From: Planctomycetota bacterium
GTDB lineage: Bacteria > Planctomycetota > UBA8742 > UBA2392
Assembly: GCA_020847415.1 (NCBI GenBank)
Contig: JADLBZ010000257.1
Span: forward strand, 1 to 34,319
DNA: 34,319 nt
Reading direction: 5' to 3'
Translations under genes and position numbers: made by a program
Part shown: in pieces, positions 24,804 to 33,885 of the stretch
How the letters are laid out: every line of letters starts with the position of its first letter
How positions within the stretch are numbered: the stretch's first letter is position 1
Notes under the pieces: model-generated
Databases searched by the model: none
The model's input: the letters and a program-made list of their open reading frames with translations, nothing else
What the model was told of the DNA's origin: nothing

Positions 24804-25307
24804 ATGACCCGCGAAGAACAGCTCACCAGCCTGATGAACCGGCACCAGGCCGACGTCTGGCGCTACCTGCGCATGCTGGGTTGCGAGCCCGCCCAGGCCG
24901 ACGACCTGACCCAGGACGTCTTCCTTTATGTGCTGGACCACCCCTTCACGGACCTTGGCCCCGCCGCGACGGGCACCTACCTGCGCAAGTGCGCCCGGCA
25001 TCTGTTCCTGAACACGCTCAAGCGCGAGCGCCGGATGCTTCCCTTTGGCTGCGAAGAAGAAGCCGAGGCCGCCTGGGAGGCCGCCACCCCCGACGGCGAC
25101 AGCGATGAACGGCTGGAGCGGCTGGCGCGCTGCCTGGAGAAGCTGGAGGGCCGCTCGCGGCAGGCCATTGAATTGCGCTATCGCGACGAAGCCGCCGAGG
25201 CCCAGGTTGCCGCGGCCCTGGGCACCACGCTGGAGGCCGCCAAGGCCCTGCTGAAGCGCGTGCGCGCCCGCCTGCGTGAGTGCGTGGAAAGGCAGGTGGC
25301 ACCATGA
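24804..25307 (+). CDS. ECF-type RNA polymerase sigma factor
   Basis: 167 residues. Region 2 reads LMNRHQADVWRYLRMLGCEPAQADDLTQDVFLYVLDH, with the sigma-70 region 2 DDLTQDVF core. Region 4 reads CLEKLEGRSRQAIELRYRDEAAEAQVAAALGTTLEAAKALLKRVRARLRECVE, a helix-turn-helix like ECF sigma-4. The ATG at 24804 is preferred: GGAAG lies 8 nt upstream, and the ATGs at 24789 and 24792 only add a short tail. The gene overlaps the next one by ATGA, and that gene encodes a membrane protein with an anti-sigma-like N-terminus, so the two form a sigma/anti-sigma pair. A divergent beta-barrel gene may be a target. Confidence 0.9.
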   Translation: MTREEQLTSLMNRHQADVWRYLRMLGCEPAQADDLTQDVFLYVLDHPFTDLGPAATGTYLRKCARHLFLNTLKRERRMLPFGCEEEAEAAWEAATPDGDSDERLERLARCLEKLEGRSRQAIELRYRDEAAEAQVAAALGTTLEAAKALLKRVRARLRECVERQVAP

Positions 25308-27559
25308 ACTACCGCGAACGCCTGGTGGAAAGCGACCTGCAGGAGCTGCTGGGTGGACACCGCCCGCCGGACCTTACCCTGCGCGCCCTGCAGCGCCTGA
25401 AGGGGGCACCCGCCCCTGAAACAACGCACGAACCTGCCGCCCTGCCCCTTGCCCGGGAGTCCCGCGCACGCTGGTGGCTGCGTGCCGCCACCATCGTGCT
25501 GGCGCTGGGCCTGCTTGGCTGGCTGGCCACGCGGCCCCAGCCGCTGCCCGCCGCCGTGAAAGCAACCGCCGGCGCCCGCTACAGCACATCGCAGCACAGC
25601 CTGCAGCTTTCGGAGGGCTGGCTGTTGCTGACCGATGGCGCGCCCGAAGTGCGCGTAGGCCCGGATCGTGTATCCGGCGTGCAGGGCCGCGCGGTGGCGG
25701 GCGTCGGCACACCCGCAGAAACTGAACTGGCCGCTCTGGCCGCTGAACTGGAACTGACCAACACGGAGACTGAGATGATTGCCACGCCTTCCCGCTGGCT
25801 TGCAGCCGGCGCCCTGGCCCTGTGTGTGCTTACAGGGCAGGCCTTGCTGAATGACGAACTGGTGAAGGCCCAGGCTGTGCCGGAGACCCCGGCGCCGACA
25901 GACACGCCAAAGCCCCAGGACTTGCAGGCCGTGTGCCGGCTGCTGTCCGGAGCGTCGGAGGCGCGGATTCGCACGCTGGTCAAGGGCGGTTTCTCCGGCT
26001 GGCTGCGCCTGCGCGACCAGGCTGCGCTGGATTCCCTGAAGGCGGCCCTGCCCGGCGCCCTGACCGCACTGCGCCCGGAAACCCGCCGCGAGGCGCATGT
26101 CACCGAACTGCTGTTGACCCTGAAGGACGGCACGACGGCGCACTTGGGGATGAACAGTGCCGGCGCGATTGCCTCGCTGCGCGTTCCCGGCTGGCTGGAC
26201 TACTCGCCCTACGACGTATCCCCGGCACTTTGGGACGCACTGAAGCCGCACCTGGAGGCAGCCCGGAGGCTCCAGCGCTACCCCATGCCCGACTGGCAGG
26301 CCATGCGCGACCAGATGGAGCTGGCCGACGAAGTCGAGTTCCGCGACGAGTACAAGCGCGGCTTCGTGCGCACCGGTGCCCTGACGACCCGCGCCGACAT
26401 TGCCCGCCTGGCGGCCCTGGTGTGGCCCGACGACATGGGCATGTCCAAGACGCATATCAGCGAGTACGAGCCCTTTGAATTGCACTGGCGCATGCCCGAC
26501 GGCGCGGTGTTCGATGTTCATGTGAGCATCGGCAACGCCGGAAAACTCAGCCAGACGATAGGCGTGGACAGCCGGGGCGGACCGGAAGTGCTGCCTGACA
26601 GCAGCCTGCCCGCGATTCACGAGTTGTTGCAGGGTGCCGCCGAGGCACCGGGGTTTGGCGTGCGGGGCTACTGGTACGGAGCCTACAGCAAGGTTGAGAA
26701 AGCTCGCACCCAGTTCATCACCGACGAAGCCGAGTGGTGGCAGGTATGGGTCGAGCACAAGACGGGCTCGCGCCCCGGCGACCGGCTGCCCGACATTGAC
26801 CTGCCCGCCGTGGACTTCCGCAAGCACGTCGTGCTGGCTGTCTTCGGCGGCAAAGGCCGGAAGACCAATGCCTTCCTGCCGGTCGAGTGCCTTGCCGGGA
26901 GCCACCACCATGTGGTGCGGCTGGCGGCACCCAAGTACCAGACACTGACTGATTACGAAGGCGCGGAGGTGGATACTTGTCCCTTCAGCTTCGTGTTGCT
27001 CCCCCGCGGCGGAGCCTCGATTCATGCCGAACTTTTGTCGGCGTTGATTCCGGGGCAGTCGCCGGCCTGGGAATGCGCCGCAACACTTCACGGAATGGGC
27101 AAAGGCCCGGACCTGCACGCCTGGGCGCCCCTGCAGGAATGGCGCGGCGGCAACAGCCGCATCGAGACCGAGTGCAGCTACCTCATCACCGATGCCGAGT
27201 CCTGGCGCAACCTGTGGAAGCGCCACGCCGGTACCGAAGCACCCGAGCTGGACTTCGGCAAAGTGACCGTGGTGGCGGTGTTCGGCGGCAAGCAGACCCG
27301 CGAGCATTTGGTGCCTCAGGACTTCCGCTTTGTCGAGTCGCTGCTCAGTGAGAAAGGACCGGTAGTGTGCATTGCCGGGCAGGCCACCAACAGCGGCATG
27401 GGCCTGACGCCCTATGGCATCTTCGTGATGCCGGCCGGGCCGGGCGCCAAAGGAAAGGGCACGCGGCTGGAGCTGCGCGAGCACCCGCTGGCACCCCCCA
27501 ACAGCGAGGTGGACTACAGCCAGACCCCGCGCTGGCTGGAGCGCGACTGGACGAGGTAG
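25304..27559 (+). CDS. Large membrane protein with anti-sigma-like N-terminus and two PrcB-like C-terminal domains
   Basis: 751 residues, coupled to the sigma gene by a 4-bp overlap. Residues 1-55 are cytoplasmic and resemble a short anti-sigma domain (MNYRERLVESDLQELLGGHRP-type start); a membrane helix follows at 57-75 and a FecR-like beta stretch to about 130. A second hydrophobic segment (about 158-180, MIATPSRWLAAGALALCVLTG) looks like a signal peptide. It begins with an ATG at 25775 that has GGAG 6 nt upstream. The C-terminal half holds two similar PrcB-C-like domains (about 504-560 and 652-710; HVVLAVFGGKG and TVVAVFGGKQT). It may be one protein, or an anti-sigma factor plus an internally initiated secreted protein. 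Confidence 0.72.
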   Translation: MNYRERLVESDLQELLGGHRPPDLTLRALQRLKGAPAPETTHEPAALPLARESRARWWLRAATIVLALGLLGWLATRPQPLPAAVKATAGARYSTSQHSLQLSEGWLLLTDGAPEVRVGPDRVSGVQGRAVAGVGTPAETELAALAAELELTNTETEMIATPSRWLAAGALALCVLTGQALLNDELVKAQAVPETPAPTDTPKPQDLQAVCRLLSGASEARIRTLVKGGFSGWLRLRDQAALDSLKAALPGALTALRPETRREAHVTELLLTLKDGTTAHLGMNSAGAIASLRVPGWLDYSPYDVSPALWDALKPHLEAARRLQRYPMPDWQAMRDQMELADEVEFRDEYKRGFVRTGALTTRADIARLAALVWPDDMGMSKTHISEYEPFELHWRMPDGAVFDVHVSIGNAGKLSQTIGVDSRGGPEVLPDSSLPAIHELLQGAAEAPGFGVRGYWYGAYSKVEKARTQFITDEAEWWQVWVEHKTGSRPGDRLPDIDLPAVDFRKHVVLAVFGGKGRKTNAFLPVECLAGSHHHVVRLAAPKYQTLTDYEGAEVDTCPFSFVLLPRGGASIHAELLSALIPGQSPAWECAATLHGMGKGPDLHAWAPLQEWRGGNSRIETECSYLITDAESWRNLWKRHAGTEAPELDFGKVTVVAVFGGKQTREHLVPQDFRFVESLLSEKGPVVCIAGQATNSGMGLTPYGIFVMPAGPGAKGKGTRLELREHPLAPPNSEVDYSQTPRWLERDWTR

Positions 27560-27584
27560 CGCGCCAAGTTCAGCGGCAATGGAA

Positions 27585-27606
27585 AGGGGCCCCCAACGGG
27601 GCCCCT
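27585..27606. terminator. Hairpin terminator between convergent genes
   Basis: Perfect 9-bp stem AGGGGCCCC/GGGGCCCCT with a CAAC loop, placed between the plus-strand PrcB-like gene and the minus-strand NIL gene. No T-run follows on the plus strand; on the minus strand TTCC follows. It could serve both directions. Confidence 0.55.
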
Positions 27607-27710
27607 GATCCTGTTTCACAGGCACACACAGGCGCATTCTCAGTGCGCTCGTTGCTCCCACGCTTTGGCGGACATGCGGGCGCCCCGGTCAGCTACTTCT
27701 CTTTTTCCGT

Positions 27711-27938
27711 CTATTTCTCTTCTACCGTTACACCCAGGTCGTGGAGGTACTTCAGCGCCCGCTCCAGCGCGTCGTTGTCGCCCTCCAGCGAGAGCTCCAG
27801 GTAGCCGTGCTCATCCGACACGTTGGCTTTGCTGATGTTGAACACCACGCCGTAACGGGTCGAGATGTTGTGCAGGATCGGCTCCCGGATCAGCTTCTGC
27901 GGGAACGAGAGCGTGAGTTTGCGGATCGTTGCAGCCAT
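27711..27938 (-). CDS. Stand-alone NIL-domain protein
   Basis: 75 residues. The sequence IRKLTLSFPQKLIREPILHNISTRYGVVFNISKANVSDEHGYLELSLEGDNDALERALKYLHDLGVTVEE matches the NIL domain found at the C-terminus of MetN ABC transporters (R-L-x-F start, N-I-x-x-A-x-V middle, G-x-L-x-x-x-L-x-G, then a yL-x-x-x-G-V-x-V end). Such domains bind small molecules, in MetN methionine. Stand-alone forms also accompany homocysteine/sulfur-assimilation proteins. AAGGA lies 8 nt before the ATG. No methionine transporter or sulfur gene is nearby, so the ligand is unknown. Confidence 0.85.
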   Translation of the reverse strand: MAATIRKLTLSFPQKLIREPILHNISTRYGVVFNISKANVSDEHGYLELSLEGDNDALERALKYLHDLGVTVEEK

Positions 27939-28058
27939 GGGAGGTTCCTTCTGCCGCCCCTCGTGAGCACCACCATCTTAAACGCAATCGGCGCCAAATT
28001 GCAGTGGGGAATCCGGCTTCCGGAGCCCCTTGAAGCCGCCTGTACCGCCCAATTGGGC

Positions 28059-28343
28059 CTACTCCAGTAGGTGCACCATTGTGCCGGCAGGCACTTCGCC
28101 CTTGAAGTTGCGCATGGTGATGCGCGCGTCCGCGGCAGCCTCTGCCCCCTTGGCAAAGCCCACGTTGGCCTCAAACGTGTTCCCGTCCGGCAGCTCAAAC
28201 CGCGCGCGGTAGGGCTTGACCAGATGCTTGGTCATGCTGAGAAACTCGGCGTACGAGATCTTCAGGTCAATGTTCAGGATCTCGTTGCCGGGCGTCAGCT
28301 CTGTGCGCTTGGTGCCCGAAACCTTGAACTCAAGTAGCGCCAC
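28059..28343 (-). CDS. Small beta-rich protein of unknown function
   Basis: 94 residues from the GTG at 28343, chosen because GGAGG lies 7 nt upstream; the longer frame from 28457 starts in sequence without coding character. I do not recognise it. It appears mostly beta (FKVSGTKRTELTPGNEILNIDLKISYAEF and later FELPDGNTFEANVGFAKG), with a short helical link KHLVKPY. A 12-bp palindrome (GCCCAATTGGGC) abuts its stop codon and may terminate transcription. It lies 120 bp upstream of the NIL gene on the same strand. Confidence 0.6.
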   Translation of the reverse strand: MALLEFKVSGTKRTELTPGNEILNIDLKISYAEFLSMTKHLVKPYRARFELPDGNTFEANVGFAKGAEAAADARITMRNFKGEVPAGTMVHLLE

Positions 28344-28475
28344 CGTTGCCTCCGTGCGTTTTGTAACCACCGCCGGGGAACTTCCTACGTTTGCCGCGCG
28401 GCTGTGCAACCCACTTCTGCCGGGGCGCCGAAAAAGACGGTCCTTCAACGCCGACACTGCACGACCGGCGCCCGA

Positions 28476-28847
28476 TTACTGTGACGGCCGGGGGCGGCGG
28501 GACTCCTGGATGCGCTTCACCGTCTCGGCGCGCGCCGCTTCTATGCCGACGTCCTCTACGCGCCCCAAGGCCAGGTTGATGAACGCACCAGCCACGGGGC
28601 CAGGCAGGGCGGCCAGCTCCTCGAACAGCCGGTCGTAGAACGTGTCGCGCAGGATGCGCCGCGCGGTGTCCACGACGATCTCCAGCACCTGTTCGCGGTG
28701 CGCCGCAAGCAGGGCCTTGGCCTCGGCAACGGGCAGGGACGTGGCTGCAGCCAGGCGCTCGGGGCCAAAGATGAAGCCCAGGGCGCGCTCGTCCAGCTTC
28801 AGGTACTGCTGGTCCAGAAAAGCATGAACAAATGCGGTCTCGTTCAT
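28476..28847 (-). CDS. Small helical protein of unknown function
   Basis: 123 residues from the ATG at 28847; the upstream ATG at 28877 adds ten residues. No clear ribosome binding site. Sequence patterns are helical throughout (AEAKALLAAHREQVLEIVVDTARRILRDTFYDRLFEEL), with no signal peptide, membrane helix or metal site. It ends RRPRPSQ. I do not recognise it. Divergent from icmF across about 160 bp. Confidence 0.55.
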   Translation of the reverse strand: MNETAFVHAFLDQQYLKLDERALGFIFGPERLAAATSLPVAEAKALLAAHREQVLEIVVDTARRILRDTFYDRLFEELAALPGPVAGAFINLALGRVEDVGIEAARAETVKRIQESRRPRPSQ

Positions 28848-29007
28848 GGCGCCAGCATAACGCGAGACCACGGGCACAGCAGGGGCAGGCTGCCGCCACT
28901 GGCGGTGGCACCGGCGGGAGGGCTAGAATCCGGGCCATTGCCACTACTTGCTGCCGCCCCGTTGCGGGGGCGTCTTTGTTGAAGGCGGGCTGCAGGCGGG
29001 ATCAGCC

Positions 29008-32000
29008 ATGAAAGAACCATTCCAGGTGAAGCACCGGGTGCGTTTTGTGACTGCTGCGTCGCTGTTTGACGGGCACGACGTGTCCATCAACATCATCCGC
29101 CGCCTGCTGCAGGCCCACGGGGCCGAAGTCGTCCACCTGGGCCATAACCGCAGCGCCGAGGAAGTGGTGGACGCCGCCATCCAGGAGGATGCCCAGGGCA
29201 TCGCCCTTTCGTCGTACCAGGGCGGGCACATGGAGTTCTTCAAGTACATGCACGACCTGCTGCGCGAGAAGGGTGCCGGTCACATCCGCATCTTTGGCGG
29301 CGGCGGCGGCGTGATCGTGCCCGAGGAAGTCCGCGAGCTGCACGAGTACGGCATTGCCCGCATCTTCAGCCCTGAAGACGGCCGCCAGCTCGGCCTGGAG
29401 GGCATGATCCGGCACATGATGCACGAGTGCGACTTCACGCCGGCAGCCCAAGGCAACCTTGAGATCGGCCACCTGGACGTGAAGCACCCGGGCTCGGTGG
29501 CGCAGGTGATCTCGCTGGTCGAGCAACAGGCCGAGAAACCCGAAGCTTCGGGCACCGACCTGCTGCGCCGGGTGAAGGACAAGGCCGCCGGCCGCGGCAC
29601 GATACCGGTCATCGGCATCACCGGAACGGGCGGCGCCGGCAAGTCCAGCCTCACCGACGAGCTGCTGCGCCGCTATCTGCTGGATTTCCCGGAGGCCTGC
29701 GCGGCGGTTATCTCGATTGACCCCACCCGTCGCCGCACCGGCGGCGCTTTGCTCGGCGATCGCATTCGCATGAATGCCTTGCGCAGCCACCGAGTCTATA
29801 TGCGCAGCATGGCCACCCGCGAAAGCGGCAGTGAAATCAGCGCCGCGCTGGACGAAGCGGTGCAGGTGTGCAAGGCCGCGGGCTACAGCCTGGTGCTGGT
29901 CGAGACCTCGGGCATCGGCCAAGCCGATGCCGGCATCGTGGACCGCGTGGATGCCTCCATCTACGTGATGACCGCCGAGTACGGCGCCGCCTCGCAGCTC
30001 GAGAAGATCGAGATGCTGGACTACGCCGACTTCGTTGCCTTGAACAAGTTCGAGCGCCGCGGGGCCAAAGACGCCCTGCGCGACATTCGCAAGCAGGTCT
30101 GGCGCAACCAGGGGGCGCCCATGAACAAGCGCCCCGAGGACATGCCCGTGTACCCCACCATGGCGGCGCAGTTTGCCGACACCGGCGTGAACGCCCTCTA
30201 CCAGGCCCTGCTGGGCAAGCTGTCGGAGGTTACCGGCCGCGAGCTGAAGTCGCGCTGGGCCACCGAGACCTGCGGCCCCGACGGCCCCGGCTCGCGCTCG
30301 GTGGTGCCCGGCAACCGCTCGCGCTACCTGTCCGAGATTGCCGATTGCGTGCGCGGCTACCACAAGTGGGCCGCCCAACAGCGTGACCTGGCCGAAAAAC
30401 TGGGCGCCACCGCTACCGTGCTGCAGGACCTGGGAGATGCGCCCGCCAGGCCCTTTGAGAAGCTGCCCGAGGCCGCAAGCCCGAACCCGATCGTGGCGGG
30501 TCTGCGCAAGCGCTACAACGAGCTTCTGGCCCAGCTTGACCCCGCCTGTGTGCGCGAGCTGGCCTGCTGGCCTGAGCTGCGCCACAGCTACGAGGATGCC
30601 GAGAACGTCTACACCGTCCGCGACCGCGAAATCCGCGTCCAGAACTACACCGGCACGCTTTCCGGCACCCGCCTGCCCAAGGTGGCCCTGCCCGGCTATC
30701 GCGGCTGGGGCGACGTGCTGTTCTGGCTGTTGCAGGAAAACACGCCGGGGCGCTTTCCCTTCACGGCCGGCGTGTTCCCCTACAAGCGCACGGGCGAAGA
30801 CCCCACCCGCATGTTCGCCGGCGAAGGCCCGCCGCGCCGCACCAACGCGCGCTTTCACCTGGTCAGCCGCGGCCAGCCGGCGGCCCGCCTGAGCACCGCC
30901 TTTGACAGCGTGACCCTGTACGGCGAAGACCCCCACGAGCGCCCGGACATCTACGGCAAGATCGGCGAAAGCGGCGTCAGCATCTGCACGGTGGAGGACA
31001 TCGAAGACCTCTACGCGGGCTTTGATTTGTGCTCGGCCAACACGTCGGTCAGCATGACCATCAACGGGCCGGCACCCATCATGCTGGCGTTCTTCATGAA
31101 CGCCGCCACGCGCCAGCAGGCCCGCAAGCGCCTGATGGAGCAAGGCCGCCTGAAGCCGGCGCGCCCGCCCCAGCGGCTGTACGGCCAGCACAAGGACGCC
31201 TTGGCCCAGGCCTGGCAGGACCGCGCCTGCTTTGACCAGGACTGGGAGCAGATCCGCGGCCTCTTGAGCGACGACGAGTTTGGTTCCATCCGCGACGGCA
31301 CCGTCAGCGTGGTCCGCGGCACGGTGCAGGCCGACATCCTTAAGGAAGACCAGGCCCAGAACACCTGCATCTTCGGCATCGAGTTCGCGCTCAAGATGAT
31401 GGGCGACGTGCAGCAGTGGTTTATCGAGCACGATGTGAAGAACTACTACTCGGTCAGCATCAGCGGCTATCACATCGCCGAAGCCGGGGCCAACCCCATC
31501 AGCCAGCTGGCCTTCACCATGGCCAACGGCTTCACCTATGTGGAAGCCTGGCGCGCCCGGGGCATGGACGTGAACGACTTTGCCCCCAACCTTAGCTTCT
31601 TCTTCAGCAACGGCATGGACGCCGAGTACAGCGTGATCGGCCGCGTGGCCCGGCGCATCTGGGCTGTGGCCATGGCGCGGCTGTACGGCGGCAACGAGCG
31701 CAGCCAGAAGCTGAAGTACCACATCCAGACCTCCGGGCGCTCGCTGCACGCCATGGAGATTGACTTCAACGACATCCGGACCACGCTGCAGGCGCTGTAC
31801 GCCATCTACGACAACTGCAACAGCCTGCACACGAACGCCTACGACGAGGCGATCACCACCCCCACCGACGAAAGCGTGCGGCGGGCCCTGGCCATCCAGC
31901 ACATCATCAACAAGGAGCTGGGCGAGGCCCGGAACGAGAACCCGCTGCAGGGCAGCTTTGTCATGGAGCAGCTCACGGCGCTGGTCGAAGAGGCGGTGCT

Positions 32001-32415
32001 GGCCGAGTTTGACCGCATTACCGAGCGCGGGGGCGTGATCGGCGCCATGGAAACGCAGTACCAGCGCGCCAAAATCCAGGACGAGAGCATGCACTATGAG
32101 CAGCTTAAGCACTCGGGCGAGCTGCCGATTATCGGCGTGAACACGTTCCTGAACCCCAAGGCCTCCGGCGAGCCCCGCAAGGTGGAGCTGGCCCGCGCCA
32201 GCAAGGCCGAGAAGGACAGCCAGATTACGAGCCTGCGCGGCTTCCAGAAGCGCCACGAGAAGGGCACGGCGGCGGCGCTGGAGCGCCTGAAGAAGGCGGC
32301 GCTGGTGGGCGGGAACATCTTTGCCGAGCTGATGGAGACGGTGCAGCACTGCAGCCTGGGGCAGATCAGCGCGTCGCTGTATGAGGTCGGCGGCCAATAC
32401 CGCCGCAGCATGTAA
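29008..32415 (+). CDS. icmF: Fused isobutyryl-CoA mutase IcmF
   Basis: 1135 residues, the IcmF fusion. Residues 1 to about 150 are the B12-binding domain with LFDGHDVS (His23 as cobalt ligand). Then a MeaB-like G-protein chaperone with Walker A GITGTGGAGKSS (203-214) and VETSGIGQ. Then the mutase barrel: FPFTAGVFPYKRTGEDPTRMFAGEG (about 580-605), LSTAFDSVTLYGEDP, MTINGPAPIMLAFFMNA, the adenosyl-side region ISGYHIAEAGANPISQLAFTMANGF, and a helical end. IcmF uses coenzyme B12 to interconvert isobutyryl-CoA and n-butyryl-CoA (related acyl-CoAs in some members). The GVFP segment fits IcmF rather than methylmalonyl-CoA mutase. An ATG start is preferred over the upstream TTG at 28948. TAGAAT at 28924 may be a -10 element. 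Confidence 0.93.
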   Translation: MKEPFQVKHRVRFVTAASLFDGHDVSINIIRRLLQAHGAEVVHLGHNRSAEEVVDAAIQEDAQGIALSSYQGGHMEFFKYMHDLLREKGAGHIRIFGGGGGVIVPEEVRELHEYGIARIFSPEDGRQLGLEGMIRHMMHECDFTPAAQGNLEIGHLDVKHPGSVAQVISLVEQQAEKPEASGTDLLRRVKDKAAGRGTIPVIGITGTGGAGKSSLTDELLRRYLLDFPEACAAVISIDPTRRRTGGALLGDRIRMNALRSHRVYMRSMATRESGSEISAALDEAVQVCKAAGYSLVLVETSGIGQADAGIVDRVDASIYVMTAEYGAASQLEKIEMLDYADFVALNKFERRGAKDALRDIRKQVWRNQGAPMNKRPEDMPVYPTMAAQFADTGVNALYQALLGKLSEVTGRELKSRWATETCGPDGPGSRSVVPGNRSRYLSEIADCVRGYHKWAAQQRDLAEKLGATATVLQDLGDAPARPFEKLPEAASPNPIVAGLRKRYNELLAQLDPACVRELACWPELRHSYEDAENVYTVRDREIRVQNYTGTLSGTRLPKVALPGYRGWGDVLFWLLQENTPGRFPFTAGVFPYKRTGEDPTRMFAGEGPPRRTNARFHLVSRGQPAARLSTAFDSVTLYGEDPHERPDIYGKIGESGVSICTVEDIEDLYAGFDLCSANTSVSMTINGPAPIMLAFFMNAATRQQARKRLMEQGRLKPARPPQRLYGQHKDALAQAWQDRACFDQDWEQIRGLLSDDEFGSIRDGTVSVVRGTVQADILKEDQAQNTCIFGIEFALKMMGDVQQWFIEHDVKNYYSVSISGYHIAEAGANPISQLAFTMANGFTYVEAWRARGMDVNDFAPNLSFFFSNGMDAEYSVIGRVARRIWAVAMARLYGGNERSQKLKYHIQTSGRSLHAMEIDFNDIRTTLQALYAIYDNCNSLHTNAYDEAITTPTDESVRRALAIQHIINKELGEARNENPLQGSFVMEQLTALVEEAVLAEFDRITERGGVIGAMETQYQRAKIQDESMHYEQLKHSGELPIIGVNTFLNPKASGEPRKVELARASKAEKDSQITSLRGFQKRHEKGTAAALERLKKAALVGGNIFAELMETVQHCSLGQISASLYEVGGQYRRSM

Positions 32416-32487
32416 GCGCTCTCGCAGACCGGAGGGCTCACCCTGCTCAACAACAATGCCAACTTTGGATGGACGAGATCTCTGCCA

Positions 32488-33768
32488 ATGGCTCTAGGCA
32501 TTACCGGGGCGCTGCTGTCGCTGTGCATCACCACGTTCTATGGCAGCTCCGGCCCGGAAGGAGGCGACTTCTATGTTTACTACGACAGCTTCCACAGATT
32601 TGAGCAGGAGCCCGACAAGCTGTACGAGTGGCTGGAACCTGACGCCCCTGAACATGTCAAAGCCCGTCCGTTTCTGTATCCGCCATTTGCGCTACTGCCG
32701 GTTGGTCTATTCGCGAAATTGCCAAGGGCGGCAGCGTGGCCGTTATGGGCATTGCTTGAAACCACGCTTATTGTGCCGCTTGTTCTGCTGGCAATGCGCG
32801 CGGCGCGACCACCCACTAGGTCCGCACGAATCCACTCGGGACTGGCAATAGCAAGTATACTGACGCCGCTGGCTTGGTGGGAGCTGTCCATTGGCCAGAT
32901 CAATATCCTGGTGATTACATTGGTTGCAGCAGCGCTAGTGCTTCATCAGAAGCGGCGCACGCCGTTGGCCGTCTTCGTACTCATGCTGGCCGGCGGAATC
33001 AAGCTGTTGCCTTTCGTGCTTGTGCCTGTCTTCGTGTGGTGGGCGGGGCCAAAACAGCGACTGTGGGCCATCGCCCTTGCGCTGCTGGGCGGCTTGGTAA
33101 TCGCAATCGGTCCCGCACTCTGGGTCACCGGAACTCATGGTCCTAGGGGTGCACTGGAGGCCACTTTCAGATTGAATCAAACGTACTTTGGGAGAGCGTT
33201 GCCGCGCGGTACATCCCCGGGCAGCTTCTACTACGGCAGTGACGCAGCCGGGAACTTCTCGATACCCGCTACGACATCGCGTGTTGTCAACAAAGTGGCT
33301 CGCCGGTTTACCGGCGCGGGTCTGACTGCATCGCAAGACCACACTGTGCGCCGCGTCGCTATGGGCGCGACCCTCGGGTTCTCCGGCCTGTTCGCCCTAC
33401 TTGCGCTGCGGGCCATGCGCGCGAGACGCACACAGTTGTCGCTGGCAGGAGTCCTGCTGTGCCTGATCTTGTTCGCAAATGTCTCTACGTGGGCGTACCA
33501 CTTGGTCGGACTCGTGTTGCTGGTCCCAGCCCTAGGCTGGTCGAATAGAGTCTCTTCGCGCGTGCCTTGGGCAGGCTTGACTGCTGCGGTCTGCAATTGG
33601 GGTGTCGCAGTGCCTTACGCAATATGGGCGTTGGGGTTGGACGTTCCGGTTCTTTCCGGCATGGCCGATCGCGGCTTCTCCACGCTTGCTGCCGCGGCAT
33701 GGGTCGCCACGCTACTGCTCATGCTATCGCGCCGAGTGTGGAAACGACGTACCAGCCCAGCACCCTGA
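32488..33768 (+). CDS. GT87/DUF2029-type integral membrane glycosyltransferase
   Basis: 426 residues with about ten membrane helices. The N-terminus shows GGDFYVYYDSFHRF, the Asp-containing loop of GT87-type (DUF2029) polyprenol-phosphate mannosyltransferases, followed by FLYPPFALLP and LSIGQINILV, all family hallmarks. Such enzymes transfer a sugar from a lipid-phosphate donor on the outer face of the membrane to glycan or lipid acceptors. The start ATG has no obvious Shine-Dalgarno sequence at close range; GGATGGA lies about 15 nt upstream. It begins 72 bp after icmF, which is probably coincidental in function. Base composition is lower in GC than icmF. Confidence 0.82.
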   Translation: MALGITGALLSLCITTFYGSSGPEGGDFYVYYDSFHRFEQEPDKLYEWLEPDAPEHVKARPFLYPPFALLPVGLFAKLPRAAAWPLWALLETTLIVPLVLLAMRAARPPTRSARIHSGLAIASILTPLAWWELSIGQINILVITLVAAALVLHQKRRTPLAVFVLMLAGGIKLLPFVLVPVFVWWAGPKQRLWAIALALLGGLVIAIGPALWVTGTHGPRGALEATFRLNQTYFGRALPRGTSPGSFYYGSDAAGNFSIPATTSRVVNKVARRFTGAGLTASQDHTVRRVAMGATLGFSGLFALLALRAMRARRTQLSLAGVLLCLILFANVSTWAYHLVGLVLLVPALGWSNRVSSRVPWAGLTAAVCNWGVAVPYAIWALGLDVPVLSGMADRGFSTLAAAAWVATLLLMLSRRVWKRRTSPAP

Positions 33769-33885
33769 GCCCGCATGTTGGCACCCGCTGACCACAGCCG
33801 CATCGCAGAGTGACTTGCTGTCGACGCCATGCCCAAGTAGTTCGTAACTGGACAGATGCGAGTGCCAGCATCCGCGCATGATTGC

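Noticed and set aside
24663-25001. N-terminal extension of the beta-barrel frame across the sigma gene
   Set aside because: The signal peptide and the strong ribosome binding site place the start at 24662.
25018-25305. Antisense frame opposite the sigma gene
   Set aside because: Ala/Arg/Pro-rich mirror of the sigma coding sequence with no recognisable domain.
28878-29007. Cobalamin riboswitch ahead of icmF
   Set aside because: A GCCACT motif and small hairpins are present, but there is no B12-box layout and too little room (about 130 bp between divergent starts).
29002-32397. 1131-codon open frame antisense to icmF
   Set aside because: It is the mirror frame of a GC-rich, strongly biased gene; the translation is His/Ala/Val-rich with no family signature.
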